NCBI GenBank assembly: GCA_021713395.1
Contig: JAKJJT010000005.1
Coordinates: forward strand, 86,891-150,890
DNA from: Thiotrichales bacterium 19S9-11
GTDB taxonomy: Bacteria > Pseudomonadota > Gammaproteobacteria > Francisellales > Francisellaceae
Length of the DNA: 64,000 nucleotides
Direction: 5' to 3'
Below, piece by piece: positions 45,915 through 55,778 of the stretch; the stretch's first letter is position 1, and every line of letters starts with the position of its first letter. The notes beneath the pieces were generated by a model. That model was not told the DNA's origin, ran no database searches, and saw nothing but the letters and a program-made list of their open reading frames with translations. The position numbers were made by a program, and so were the translations under genes.

Positions 45915-47129
45915 ATGTTAGATGTTCAATGGGTTAGGCAGCAGTTTCCTATACTAAAAACGAAAATGCATAATAAACCATTATGTTTTTTAGATAGTGC
46001 AGCTTCGGCACAAAAGCCTATTTCAGTACTGAATAAGATTAATGAAGTTTATTTGGAAGGTTATGCAAATATTCATCGTGGCGCTTATCAGCTAAGTGAT
46101 AAAGCAACAAGTGAATTTGAAGCATCAAGAAAGACGGTTGCTAACTTTATTAATGCAAGAGATGAGCAAATTATATTCACTAAAGGAACAACTGAGGGTA
46201 TTAATTTAGTAGCGCAATCATTGAAGCAATTTTACTTTAATGAAGGTGATGAGATTATTTTATCTATTATGGAGCATCATGCAAATATTGTTCCATGGCA
46301 GATGATTGCTAATGAAATGAAGTTAAAGTTAAAGATAGTGCCTTTATGTGAAGATGGATCATTAGACTTAGTAGCGTATAAATCTCTATTATCTGAGAAA
46401 ACAAAACTAGTATCAATTTCACACATTTCAAATGTATTAGGGACAATAAATCCAGTTAAAGAAATAACTCGATTAGCAAAGCAAGCTGGGGCTGTCGTCT
46501 GTATTGATGGTGCGCAAGGCATTATTCATGAGTTAGTTGATGTTAAAGCATTAGGGTGTGATTTTTATGTTTTTTCAGCACATAAGCTCTATGGTCCAAC
46601 AGGTGTTGGTGTATTATATATTGCAGATGAAATGATAGAAAAAATGCCGCCATATCAAGGAGGTGGTAATATGATTTCTGAAGTAACATTTGAAAAAACA
46701 ACTTATGCACCATATCCTCATAGTTTTGAAGCAGGCACACCCAATATCGTAGGGATAATTGCTTTTAAAGAAGCAATTGACTTTGTAGAGACAATTGGAG
46801 TTGATGCAATTAAAACATACGAAGGTAAAATGTTGGCTTATGCAACAGAAAGGCTACAGCAAATTGATAAACTTCGTATTTTAGGTAATGCAAAAGATAA
46901 GGCAGCGATGGTTACTTTTATAATTGATGGGTGTCATTCAAATGATATTGGTCTTTTGCTTGATACTTATGGTATTGCCGTGCGTACAGGGCATCATTGT
47001 ACACAGCCATTACATCATAGTTTGGGTGTTTCTTCAAGTGTGAGGGTTTCATTCGGTGTTTATAATACCATTGAAGAAATTAATTATTTAGAAAAGAGTC
47101 TTAAAAAAGTAGTGAACCTGCTCTCCTAA
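45915..47129 (+). CDS. sufS: Cysteine desulfurase SufS
   Basis: PLP-dependent enzyme releasing sulfur from cysteine for Fe-S assembly. Class V aminotransferase fold. The PLP Lys is in VFSAHKLYGPTGVG, His in SIMEHHANIVPWQ, and the catalytic Cys in RTGHHCTQPLHH. It is group II-like, without the long Cys loop of IscS. 404 aa is normal. Head of a sufS-sufA-sufT block that is 26 kb away from sufBCD. No sufE or sufU is next to it. Confidence 0.95.
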   Translation: MLDVQWVRQQFPILKTKMHNKPLCFLDSAASAQKPISVLNKINEVYLEGYANIHRGAYQLSDKATSEFEASRKTVANFINARDEQIIFTKGTTEGINLVAQSLKQFYFNEGDEIILSIMEHHANIVPWQMIANEMKLKLKIVPLCEDGSLDLVAYKSLLSEKTKLVSISHISNVLGTINPVKEITRLAKQAGAVVCIDGAQGIIHELVDVKALGCDFYVFSAHKLYGPTGVGVLYIADEMIEKMPPYQGGGNMISEVTFEKTTYAPYPHSFEAGTPNIVGIIAFKEAIDFVETIGVDAIKTYEGKMLAYATERLQQIDKLRILGNAKDKAAMVTFIIDGCHSNDIGLLLDTYGIAVRTGHHCTQPLHHSLGVSSSVRVSFGVYNTIEEINYLEKSLKKVVNLLS

Positions 47130-47147
47130 GTGCAACGAGGTTATCTT

Positions 47148-47519
47148 ATGGTAAGTGAAATATTTGATCCTAAAAAACAACTGGTTCAATTAACAGAAAG
47201 TGCTCAAAATCATTTTCGAGAATTTATCACGGCAAATAAGGGCATTGGTATACGCATTGGTGTAAAAAAAATGGGCTGTTCAGGACTTGGCTATGTAACG
47301 GAAGTTGTACATGAAATACCTAAAGACCATATAGAGTTGGTTTTTAACGGTTTGAACGTCTATTTGGATAATCAGGCTATTATATACTTAAGTGGCTTAA
47401 TTATTGATTATATCACTCAATCAATGGGGTTAACAAAGCTTGTTTATCACAACCCTAACGAGTCAGCACGTTGTGGCTGTGGTGAAAGTTTTACCGTAAT
47501 GCCAACAGATGAAGAATAA
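47148..47519 (+). CDS. sufA: Iron-sulfur cluster carrier SufA/IscA family
   Basis: A-type carrier delivering clusters to target proteins. The three conserved Cys are in KMGCSGLGYV and CGCGESF. The rest matches the HesB fold (TESAQNHFREFI, GLTKLVYHNPNESARCGCG). ATG 47148 has GAGG upstream and gives 123 aa. The GTG at 47130 would abut the sufS stop but lacks a ribosome site. Confidence 0.92.
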   Translation: MVSEIFDPKKQLVQLTESAQNHFREFITANKGIGIRIGVKKMGCSGLGYVTEVVHEIPKDHIELVFNGLNVYLDNQAIIYLSGLIIDYITQSMGLTKLVYHNPNESARCGCGESFTVMPTDEE

Positions 47520-47540
47520 AAATTAGATAAAGGTTTTTTT

Positions 47541-48092
47541 ATGAAGTTTAATGATGTAGCAATTGTAAGGCGTGATGTTGAAGTTACGTTAATACCTTAC
47601 GGGCAGTCTGTTACTTTAATGCCAGGCCAGGAAGTATTAGTAACTCAGGCGTTAGGCGGTAGTTATACACTTAATGTTAATGGAAACTTAGTTCGTCTTG
47701 AAGGCAAAGATGCTGACGCAATTGGAAAAGAGTTAGTGAAGCTTCCAGTTGATGAGAGTGATATTAAACCAGGAGACCCAGTAGATGAAAAGCTTATTTG
47801 GGCGCAATTAAGCACAGTTTATGATCCAGAAATACCAGTTAATATCGTCGATTTGGGATTGATTTATGATTTGCACTTTACGCCATGTGATGATGGTAAT
47901 TTTCATGTAGGCGTTCAAATGACTTTAACTGCACCAGGTTGTGGCATGGGGCCTGTGTTAGTTTCTGACGTCGAAATACGTTTAAAACAAATTCCAAATA
48001 TCAATGGTGCTGATGTTGTTTTAGTCTTTGACCCTCCTTGGAATTCAGATATGATGAGCGAAGAAGCAAAGTTAGAGTTGGGAATATTTTAG
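47541..48092 (+). CDS. sufT: Fe-S assembly protein SufT (DUF59/MIP18 family)
   Basis: 183 aa. An N-terminal region of about 70 residues is specific to SufT. The DUF59 domain (about 85-170) has YDPEIPVNIVDLGLIYDL, LTAPGCGMG (conserved Cys) and DPPWNSDMMSEEAK. SufT helps Fe-S protein maturation in other bacteria. It is translated 21 bp after sufA and ends exactly at the base before the coaD start. Confidence 0.92.
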   Translation: MKFNDVAIVRRDVEVTLIPYGQSVTLMPGQEVLVTQALGGSYTLNVNGNLVRLEGKDADAIGKELVKLPVDESDIKPGDPVDEKLIWAQLSTVYDPEIPVNIVDLGLIYDLHFTPCDDGNFHVGVQMTLTAPGCGMGPVLVSDVEIRLKQIPNINGADVVLVFDPPWNSDMMSEEAKLELGIF

Positions 48093-48865
<773 letters not shown>

Positions 48866-48950
48866 TTTGTTTAATTTTACTCTTGACAAGTAGAATAAAT
48901 AAGATCAATCTTTATGATTATAAAAATATATTTGAGATAAAACTTCTCAG

Positions 48951-50432
48951 ATGAAAACACTTAAAATACTTGTTGATTCATATGATGTATGGTCTCCTTA
49001 TTTTCCAAGCGATACTCTAATTTTAACTAAAGACTATTTGAGCCACAAAAAAGGTAATCGTAGTTATGTTATTAATCTATCTCAAGACATGGGGTATTTA
49101 GGCAAAGGGTATTATGCATCACTTTTAGCAGAAGCAAATGGTGATAGGGCTATTCCTAGTGTGAAAACGCTAAATAATTTACAGCATTTAAATGATCTAT
49201 CATTTAGTTTATTTAATATAATATTAAATAAATCAAGTATTGAGTTTTTGGATACGGTTGCTAAATCAAATAAAGCACAAATAAAAAGTTATTTTGGTAT
49301 TAGTGAATGTGGTTGTTTTAATAAATTAACACGCAGAATTTTTGATATTTATGATGTGCCAATTTTGAATATATTTTTTGAAAAAAGCCATAATTTATGG
49401 AAACTAGTTGCCTTAGAAATTTGCCAACTTCAAAAGTTAAATTATTTAGAAGAAACATTTTTTGCAAATCAATTAAGCATATTTAGTAAAAAAGTTTGGC
49501 GAAAACCACGTTTGCGAAAACGGTATCGTTATCAATTAGCGATATTGATAGACCAAGAAGAAAAAACACCACCAAGCAATAAAAAGTCATTACAAAAATT
49601 TATTAAATCAGGTAATAACCTTGGAGTGAATGTCGAATTAATTTCACAAAATGATTATTTACGCCTACCGGAGTATGATAGTTTGTTTATTAGAACTACA
49701 ACTTCTATTAACCATTATAGTTATGCTTTTGCCAAAAAAGCAGAAGAGAATGATATGGTAGTTATAGATAGTACTCAAGCAATTATGCGTTGTACAAATA
49801 AAGTATATTTGCATCATTTAATGAGTCAGCATCAATTATCAACACCGATGTCAGTTTTTATTTTTAGAGATCAATGTAGTGTCAGTTATGAAGATTTAAT
49901 TGATAAATTGGGCTTACCTATTGTACTTAAAGTGCCTGATGGTGCATTTTCAACAGGAGTTAAGAAAGCATCAACCCAATTAGAATTGGAGATTTTATTA
50001 TGTGATATGCTTAAAAAGTCAGCAGTTATTATTGCCCAAAAATATCATTATACTGATTATGACTGGCGAATAGGTATATTAAATAATAAGCCATTATATG
50101 CTTGTAAATACTATATGGTTGAAAATCATTGGCAAATTGTTAATTATCACAATAAAATAGTAGATCATGGGGGCGCTGAGGCTTTTGATGTAAATCAAGT
50201 TCCTAAGGATGTCATACAGTTAGCTACAAAAGCTTGTAAACTAATAGGAAAAGATTTGTATGGTGTTGATATTAAATTAATAGATGAGAAACCTTACTTG
50301 ATTGAAATTAATGATAATCCATCCTTAGATAGTCCTTGTGAGGATGCATATCTAGGTGATGACCTTTATAATCAAATTATGTTAGAGTTTATCAATCGTA
50401 TGGAATACAAACGAATTAATTATGATAACTGA
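48951..50432 (+). CDS. RLAN-RimK-like ATP-grasp ligase
   Basis: 493 aa. The N-terminal half (about 1-190) matches the RLAN domain that precedes RimK-like ATP-grasp modules: VINLSQDMGYLGKGYYASLLAEANGDRAIPS and ECGCFNKLTRRIFDIY. The ATP-grasp domain (about 280-485) has LPIVLKVPDGAFSTGVK, DYDWRIGILNNKPLYACKYY and DLYGVDIKLIDEKPYLIEINDNPSLD, with the metal-binding acidic and Asn residues present. It likely forms an amide bond between an amino acid or peptide and an unknown acceptor. Overlaps the GNAT gene by 11 bp. Confidence 0.82.
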   Translation: MKTLKILVDSYDVWSPYFPSDTLILTKDYLSHKKGNRSYVINLSQDMGYLGKGYYASLLAEANGDRAIPSVKTLNNLQHLNDLSFSLFNIILNKSSIEFLDTVAKSNKAQIKSYFGISECGCFNKLTRRIFDIYDVPILNIFFEKSHNLWKLVALEICQLQKLNYLEETFFANQLSIFSKKVWRKPRLRKRYRYQLAILIDQEEKTPPSNKKSLQKFIKSGNNLGVNVELISQNDYLRLPEYDSLFIRTTTSINHYSYAFAKKAEENDMVVIDSTQAIMRCTNKVYLHHLMSQHQLSTPMSVFIFRDQCSVSYEDLIDKLGLPIVLKVPDGAFSTGVKKASTQLELEILLCDMLKKSAVIIAQKYHYTDYDWRIGILNNKPLYACKYYMVENHWQIVNYHNKIVDHGGAEAFDVNQVPKDVIQLATKACKLIGKDLYGVDIKLIDEKPYLIEINDNPSLDSPCEDAYLGDDLYNQIMLEFINRMEYKRINYDN

Positions 50433-50859
50433 TATTCGACAAGCTAAATTAACTGACATAGCTAGGTTAGTAACAATAGAAAATACTATGTTTTATGCAG
50501 ATAGATTAAGTAAGAGGCAATTTTACTATCATATTAACAAAAAGCGTAATTTATTGTGGGTGGTAGAAAATAATATAGAAATTATGGGGTATATGTTAGT
50601 TTTTATGCTTAAAAAAAATATGCGGATTTATTCTTTAGTTGTTGATTATGCTTATCAAGGCAAGGGTGTTGCAAAACAATTATTGGGTCAGTTAATTAAT
50701 CATCCCAAAATGCCTTGTTCAATCTTTTTAGAGGTAAATACAAATAATATAACTGCGATTAATTTATATAAAAAATTTAATTTTTTAATTAAGTCAACTT
50801 TGCCTTCATATTATGAAACAGGTGATAGTGCCTATAAAATGATATATAGCGGCTATTAG
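50422..50859 (+). CDS. GNAT-family N-acetyltransferase (RimI-like)
   Basis: 145 aa. GNAT core with the acetyl-CoA loop VVDYAYQGKGVAKQLLGQL (Q/RxxGxG/A) and C-terminal EVNTNNITAINLYKKFNF. It overlaps and is coupled to the RLAN ATP-grasp gene. Related loci join a GNAT domain to a C39-like peptidase; here only the GNAT part is seen. Substrate unknown, plausibly the product of its neighbour. Confidence 0.82.
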   Translation: MITDIRQAKLTDIARLVTIENTMFYADRLSKRQFYYHINKKRNLLWVVENNIEIMGYMLVFMLKKNMRIYSLVVDYAYQGKGVAKQLLGQLINHPKMPCSIFLEVNTNNITAINLYKKFNFLIKSTLPSYYETGDSAYKMIYSGY

Positions 50860-50886
50860 TTTTTTAATATTAAGATAATATAAATA

Positions 50887-50913
50887 CTTGAAAAATGATA
50901 ACCCAGCCCTAAT
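50887..50913 (+). promoter_or_regulatory. Sigma-32-like promoter upstream of grpE
   Basis: CTTGAAA (50887-50893), 13-bp spacer, CCCTAAT (50907-50913). This resembles the heat-shock consensus CTTGAAA-N13-15-CCCCATNT. It ends about 48 bp before the grpE ATG. Confidence 0.6.
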
Positions 50914-50960
50914 CTTTAGACGTGTGAAGAATTTTAATAAAAAATTTAGGAATAAGTTAT

Positions 50961-51569
50961 ATGTCTAAACGTTCAAATTATGATGATAAAACTCATGATA
51001 TTGATATTGAAGATAATGGGCTAACTGAAGAGATAAGCTCTAATGAAACAACAACTGAATCTGGTAATAAATCTGAAACTTTAAAATTAGCTGAAAAAGT
51101 TGATCAGCTATATACACAATTAGAAAATGAGCAGAAAAAAGCACATAAATCAGAAGATAAAGCCTTGCGCTTACATGCTGAGATGGAAAATTTGCGTAAA
51201 AGAACGGAAAGAGATATTGAAAATGCACACAAATTTGCACTTGAAAAATGTCTGAAAGAATTAATTCCAGTAGTAGATAGCATGGAGCATGCCTGTGATG
51301 TTAGTTCAGATGATGAGCAAGTACTGGCAATGCAGAAAGGCGTACAATTAACAATGAAAATGTTAATTGATACATTAGCAAAATTTGGTGTTGAGCAAAT
51401 CAATCCAGAGGGAGATAAGTTTGACCCACTATCTCATGAGGCAATGTCCACTCAGCCAAATGATAAAGTTGATGCAAATACAGTTATTCATGTATTACAA
51501 AAAGGTTATCGATTAAATGATAGAGTAGTACGCCCAGCTCGCGTAATTGTGTCAGTTAAGTCAGGATAA
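50961..51569 (+). CDS. grpE: Nucleotide exchange factor GrpE
   Basis: Releases ADP from DnaK. Acidic N-terminus, long coiled coil at about 45-115 (EKVDQLYTQLENEQKK followed by AEMENLRKRTERD), and a C-terminal beta domain with GVEQINPEGDKFDPLSHEAM and GYRLNDRVVRPARVIV. 202 aa is standard. First of the grpE-dnaK-dnaJ cluster. Confidence 0.96.
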   Translation: MSKRSNYDDKTHDIDIEDNGLTEEISSNETTTESGNKSETLKLAEKVDQLYTQLENEQKKAHKSEDKALRLHAEMENLRKRTERDIENAHKFALEKCLKELIPVVDSMEHACDVSSDDEQVLAMQKGVQLTMKMLIDTLAKFGVEQINPEGDKFDPLSHEAMSTQPNDKVDANTVIHVLQKGYRLNDRVVRPARVIVSVKSG

Positions 51570-51603
51570 ATAATGATTTTTGTTAAAAAATATGAAACTG
51601 CGG

Positions 51604-51631
51604 TTGAAAAATATGCCACTTGACACCATGT
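51604..51631 (+). promoter_or_regulatory. Sigma-32-like promoter upstream of dnaK
   Basis: TTGAAA (51604-51609), a 14-bp spacer, and CACCATGT (51624-51631), close to CCCCATNT. It lies 66 bp before the dnaK ATG. A TTGACA at 51620-51625 has no matching -10 at 16-18 bp. Confidence 0.6.
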
Positions 51632-51697
51632 TTATAACGAATTGGAAAAAATTTAAATTAAATAAATATTAGACTTGTAAATTAGGAGACTTTAATT

Positions 51698-53644
51698 ATG
51701 GGTAAAATTATTGGAATTGACTTAGGAACAACAAACTCCTGTGTTGCCGTAATGGATGGTAAGGCCCCTCGTGTTTTAGAAAATTCAGAGGGCGATCGTA
51801 CAACTCCATCTGTTGTTGCTTATACGGATAGTGATGAAGTTCTAGTTGGACAACCAGCGAAAAGACAGGCTGTGACTAATTCAAAAAATACAGTATTTGC
51901 GGTAAAAAGATTAATTGGCCGTACCTTTGATGGTGATGCAGTACAAGATATTATGAAGAAAGTACCTTATAGTATCGTCAAAGCGGATAATGGTGATGCT
52001 TGGGTTGAGATTATGAGTAAAAAGCTAGCACCACCACAGATATCAGCTGAAGTTTTACGTAAGATGAAAAAAACAGCTGAGGACTTTTTAGGAGAGACTG
52101 TTACAGAGGCAGTAATTACAGTGCCAGCTTACTTTAATGATGCGCAGCGCCAAGCAACTAAAGATGCGGGTAAAATAGCAGGGCTTGATGTTAAACGTAT
52201 TATTAATGAGCCAACTGCAGCAGCTCTTGCTTATGGCATGGATAAGAAAAAAGGTGATCAGACGATTGCTGTTTATGACTTAGGTGGTGGTACTTTTGAT
52301 ATTTCAATTATTGAGATTGCTAATGTAGACGGAGATAGTCAAATTGAAGTATTAGCAACCAATGGTGATACATTTTTAGGTGGTGAAGATTTTGATGTTG
52401 CTTTAATGGATTACTTGATTGATGAATTTAAAAAAGAACAAGGTATAGACCTTCATAATGACCCACTAGCAATTCAGCGCTTACGTGAAGGCGCTGAAAA
52501 AGCTAAAATTGAGTTATCTTCAGCATCACAGACAGATGTTAATTTGCCATATATTACAGCTGATGGATCAGGACCTAAGCATTTAAATATCAAGGTAACT
52601 CGTGCTAAGTTTGAGTCTTTAGTTGAAGATTTGATTAAAAGAACATTAGAGCCGTGTAAAAAAGCGATTGATGATGCTGGTTTATCAGTTTCTGATATAT
52701 CTGATGTTATTTTAGTTGGTGGACAAACACGTATGCCAAAAGTGCAAGAAGCAGTTAAAGATTTGTTTGGAAAAGAGCCTCGCCGTGACGTGAACCCTGA
52801 TGAAGCAGTTGCAATGGGTGCAGCTATTCAAGGTGGTGTTTTAGCAGGAGATGTAAAAGATGTTTTATTATTAGATGTTAATCCACTATCTTTAGGAATA
52901 GAAACGTTAGGTGGTGTTATGACTAAACTTATAGATCGTAATACAACCATTCCAACACGAAAAGCGCAAGTTTTTTCCACAGCAGAAGATAACCAAAGTG
53001 CTGTAACAATACATGTTCTACAAGGAGAACGTGAAATGTCGTCGGCAAATAAGTCATTGGGTCGCTTTGATTTAACGGGTATTCCACCAGCACCTCGTGG
53101 TATGCCGCAAGTTGAAGTAACATTTGATATTGATGCTAATGGAATATTAAATGTTTCTGCAAAAGATAAAGCTTCAGGAAAAGAGCAGTCAATTGTTATT
53201 CGAGCTTCAAGTGGTTTATCAGAAGAAGAAGTTGATAAGATGGTAAAAGATGCTGAAGCAAATGCTGAGAGTGATCGTAAATTCCAAGAGTTAACTCAAG
53301 CAAGAAACCAAGCTGATGCATTGCTTCATGCAACTAAAAAATCACTAGAAGAGTTAGGTGATAAAGTACCTCAAGAAGATAAAACTAAGATTGAAGCAGC
53401 ATCTAAAGAATTAGAAGAAGCTATCAAAGGTAATAGTAAAGAAGCAATCGATGAAAAATCAAAAGTATTGTCAGAAGCTTCTGCATCTTTAATGACCTTA
53501 ATGCAACAGCAAGCAGCTGAAGCCCAGCAAGGTGGTTCAAACGAAGACGGAGCATCTTCTGAAAGTTCAGCAGATAATCAAAGTAAATCAAAAGATGATG
53601 ATGTTGTAGATGCTGAGTTTGAAGAAGTGAAAGATGATAAATAA
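51698..53644 (+). CDS. dnaK: Molecular chaperone DnaK (Hsp70)
   Basis: ATP-dependent chaperone. The nucleotide-binding domain starts [16 protein letters not shown], with [13 protein letters not shown] and [14 protein letters not shown]. The substrate-binding domain follows from about residue 390. The C-terminal tail ends [14 protein letters not shown], the usual proteobacterial end. 648 aa is normal. Confidence 0.98.
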   Translation: MGKIIGIDLGTTNSCVAVMDGKAPRVLENSEGDRTTPSVVAYTDSDEVLVGQPAKRQAVTNSKNTVFAVKRLIGRTFDGDAVQDIMKKVPYSIVKADNGDAWVEIMSKKLAPPQISAEVLRKMKKTAEDFLGETVTEAVITVPAYFNDAQRQATKDAGKIAGLDVKRIINEPTAAALAYGMDKKKGDQTIAVYDLGGGTFDISIIEIANVDGDSQIEVLATNGDTFLGGEDFDVALMDYLIDEFKKEQGIDLHNDPLAIQRLREGAEKAKIELSSASQTDVNLPYITADGSGPKHLNIKVTRAKFESLVEDLIKRTLEPCKKAIDDAGLSVSDISDVILVGGQTRMPKVQEAVKDLFGKEPRRDVNPDEAVAMGAAIQGGVLAGDVKDVLLLDVNPLSLGIETLGGVMTKLIDRNTTIPTRKAQVFSTAEDNQSAVTIHVLQGEREMSSANKSLGRFDLTGIPPAPRGMPQVEVTFDIDANGILNVSAKDKASGKEQSIVIRASSGLSEEEVDKMVKDAEANAESDRKFQELTQARNQADALLHATKKSLEELGDKVPQEDKTKIEAASKELEEAIKGNSKEAIDEKSKVLSEASASLMTLMQQQAAEAQQGGSNEDGASSESSADNQSKSKDDDVVDAEFEEVKDDK

Positions 53645-53677
53645 CATAAATGCTAACATAACAGAGCTATTGTAGAG

Positions 53678-53702
53678 ATGCGGGATATTGCCCGCATTTT
53701 TT
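53678..53702 (+). terminator. Intrinsic terminator after dnaK
   Basis: ATGCGGG-ATATTG-CCCGCAT stem-loop (7-bp perfect stem) followed by a T run, 33 bp past the dnaK stop. dnaJ lies 50 bp beyond, so it is probably reached by readthrough or its own promoter. Confidence 0.9.
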
Positions 53703-53751
53703 GTATATGAATGAAAAAAAGAAAAGTTAGGATTGGTTGTAGGAACTAAGT

Positions 53752-54888
53752 ATGGCAAGAGATTATTATGAAATTTTAGGTGTATCAAAAGGTGCAAGTG
53801 AAGCTGAAATTAAAAAATCCTTTAGGCGTTTGGCGATGAAGTATCATCCAGATCGGAATAAAGAAAACTTAAAAGAAGCTGAAGATAAATTTAAAGAAGC
53901 TAAAGAAGCTTATGAAGTTTTAAGTGATCCTCAAAAGCGCTCAGCATATGACCAGTTTGGACATGCAGGAGTTGACCCTAGCCAGGGTGGTGGTTTTGGT
54001 GGTTTCTCTAGTGGAAACTTTGATGATGTTTTTGGTGATATTTTTGGTGATATTTTTGGTCGAGGTAGAAGGAGAGGAGGCCCACATCAACCACAAGCAG
54101 GGAATGATTTACGCTATACGCTAGATATTACTTTAGAAGAAGCAGTGCATGGAACAAATAAAAAAATTCGTATACCAACAATTTCAACATGTAAAAGCTG
54201 TCAAGGTAGTGGTTCAAAATCTAATAGTGAAACAAAAACTTGTGCTACTTGTGGTGGTGCTGGTGCAGTAAGAATGTCGCAAGGTATTTTCTCTGTGCAG
54301 CAGACTTGTCCAACCTGTCATGGCCAAGGACAAGTTATAAAAGACCCATGTAATAAGTGTCATGGTCAAGGTAGAGTTCAAGACTCAAAAACACTATCTG
54401 TAAAAATTCCTGCAGGTATTGATACTGGTGATAGAATACGCTTACAAGGTGAAGGCGAAGCAGGTGAAAAAGGAGCGCCAGCAGGCGACCTCTACGTTCA
54501 GGTTAGTGTAAAAGAACATATGCTTTTTAAGCGTGAAGGTAATGACTTATATTGTGACGTTCCTATTGATATGGTTATGGCTGCGATTGGTGGTGTAATA
54601 GAGGTTCCTACAATTGATGGGCGCGTGACGCTGAAAATACCAGCAGAATCACAAAATGGTAAACTGTTTAGACTTCGAGGAAAAGGAGTTAAAGCATTAA
54701 GAGGAGGTAATGTTGGAGATTTGCTTTGCAGAATTAATGTAGAGGTTCCAGTTAATCTAAATCAAGAACAAAAAACATTATTAAAACAGTTAGGTGAGAC
54801 ATTAAAAAGCAGTAACCATAAACATTCGCCTAAATCAAAAAGTTGGTTTGATGGTGTTAAATCATTTTTTGAAGATATTCGGAAATGA
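53752..54888 (+). CDS. dnaJ: Co-chaperone DnaJ (Hsp40)
   Basis: Stimulates DnaK ATPase. J domain at 1-70 with YHPDRNKE (HPD), a Gly/Phe-rich region (about 75-120), and four zinc-finger repeats ([32 protein letters not shown]). A C-terminal substrate domain follows. 378 aa is standard type I. Confidence 0.98.
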   Translation: MARDYYEILGVSKGASEAEIKKSFRRLAMKYHPDRNKENLKEAEDKFKEAKEAYEVLSDPQKRSAYDQFGHAGVDPSQGGGFGGFSSGNFDDVFGDIFGDIFGRGRRRGGPHQPQAGNDLRYTLDITLEEAVHGTNKKIRIPTISTCKSCQGSGSKSNSETKTCATCGGAGAVRMSQGIFSVQQTCPTCHGQGQVIKDPCNKCHGQGRVQDSKTLSVKIPAGIDTGDRIRLQGEGEAGEKGAPAGDLYVQVSVKEHMLFKREGNDLYCDVPIDMVMAAIGGVIEVPTIDGRVTLKIPAESQNGKLFRLRGKGVKALRGGNVGDLLCRINVEVPVNLNQEQKTLLKQLGETLKSSNHKHSPKSKSWFDGVKSFFEDIRK

Positions 54889-54962
54889 AAAGTTTTGTGA
54901 TTATTAATTTATCAAACTAAAATAACTACTATATAAGTAGAATAAATGGGTAGTTTGTAGGA

Positions 54963-55778
54963 ATGGAATATTTTAAAAAACTGTTGTTTATAGCAACTTC
55001 TGAAGAAGAGGCACAGCCCTTAATTGATTTATTTACAATGGTTCCTTTGGATGATGATATTGATCCTGGGCTTCCTGCAATGTGGTATGTTGCCATTCAA
55101 GCCAAAGTAAAGTTGTATCTTTTAGTTTCAGGTGAAATAAAGCATTATGGCATTACTCGCTGTGGTACAGTAAATGCATCTTTATTAGCTTGGGAAGGGA
55201 TACGAACATTAGACCCAGATTTTGTAATTAGTTGTGGATATGCGACTGGGTTGGCAAATGATGCAGAGATTGGTGATTTATTTTTATGTAATACTGCCCA
55301 GTATTATGACCGACAATTTCACTGTGATGAGGGAGATGAGAACCAAGAATTAATGGCTTATGCATTAGGAAACTATTCGTGTGTTGTGCCAGCAGAAGTT
55401 AGCTTTAATTATAAGTTGGGTGTAATTTCATCTGGTAATAACTGCCATATCTCCCAAGAAACTATGGATTTTTTTGAAGAAAATAAAGTTAGTTTAATTG
55501 ATATCTCAACAGCTGCAATTGCTGAGATCTGTGATTTAAGGTATAAACCTTTAATTGTTATTAAAGGTGTTCATCAGTTAATCTCAGAAGAAGAAGATGA
55601 TAATGATGTGCTTCAAATAGAAGATGCACAAATGCTTGATGAAAAAATTAAAATTGCTTTAGAAGAAATTGTTACCTGGGCTGTTACAAAGTTAATACCT
55701 CCAATGAATAAAAAGGTCCAAGATGCTAAGCATTTCAAAGCTTTCAGTTTCCGTAGATTCAAAAAAGATATTAAATAA
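54963..55778 (+). CDS. MTA/SAH nucleosidase-like protein with lost catalytic residues
   Basis: 271 aa of the purine nucleoside phosphorylase/MTAN fold, by GTVNASLLAWEGIRTLDPDFVISCGYATGL, EIGDLFLCNTAQYYDRQF and GVISSGNNCHIS. Compared with E. coli MTAN, the first Glu is kept in ATSEEEAQPL. The ribose-binding Glu of VEMEATAIA is replaced (IDISTAAIA here). The catalytic Asp in VRAISD corresponds to Gln in IKGVHQL. It is therefore likely inactive as a nucleosidase, or has a new role. An acidic insertion (SEEEDDNDV) follows. The last 56 bp overlap the ABC ATPase gene. Confidence 0.7.
   Translation: MEYFKKLLFIATSEEEAQPLIDLFTMVPLDDDIDPGLPAMWYVAIQAKVKLYLLVSGEIKHYGITRCGTVNASLLAWEGIRTLDPDFVISCGYATGLANDAEIGDLFLCNTAQYYDRQFHCDEGDENQELMAYALGNYSCVVPAEVSFNYKLGVISSGNNCHISQETMDFFEENKVSLIDISTAAIAEICDLRYKPLIVIKGVHQLISEEEDDNDVLQIEDAQMLDEKIKIALEEIVTWAVTKLIPPMNKKVQDAKHFKAFSFRRFKKDIK

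Noticed and set aside
48883..48918. TTGACA with TATGAT before the RLAN gene as a promoter
   Set aside because: The spacer would be 24 bp, too long for a normal promoter.
51620..51648. TTGACA upstream of dnaK as a housekeeping -35
   Set aside because: No acceptable -10 lies 16-18 bp downstream; the overlapping heat-shock-like element fits better.
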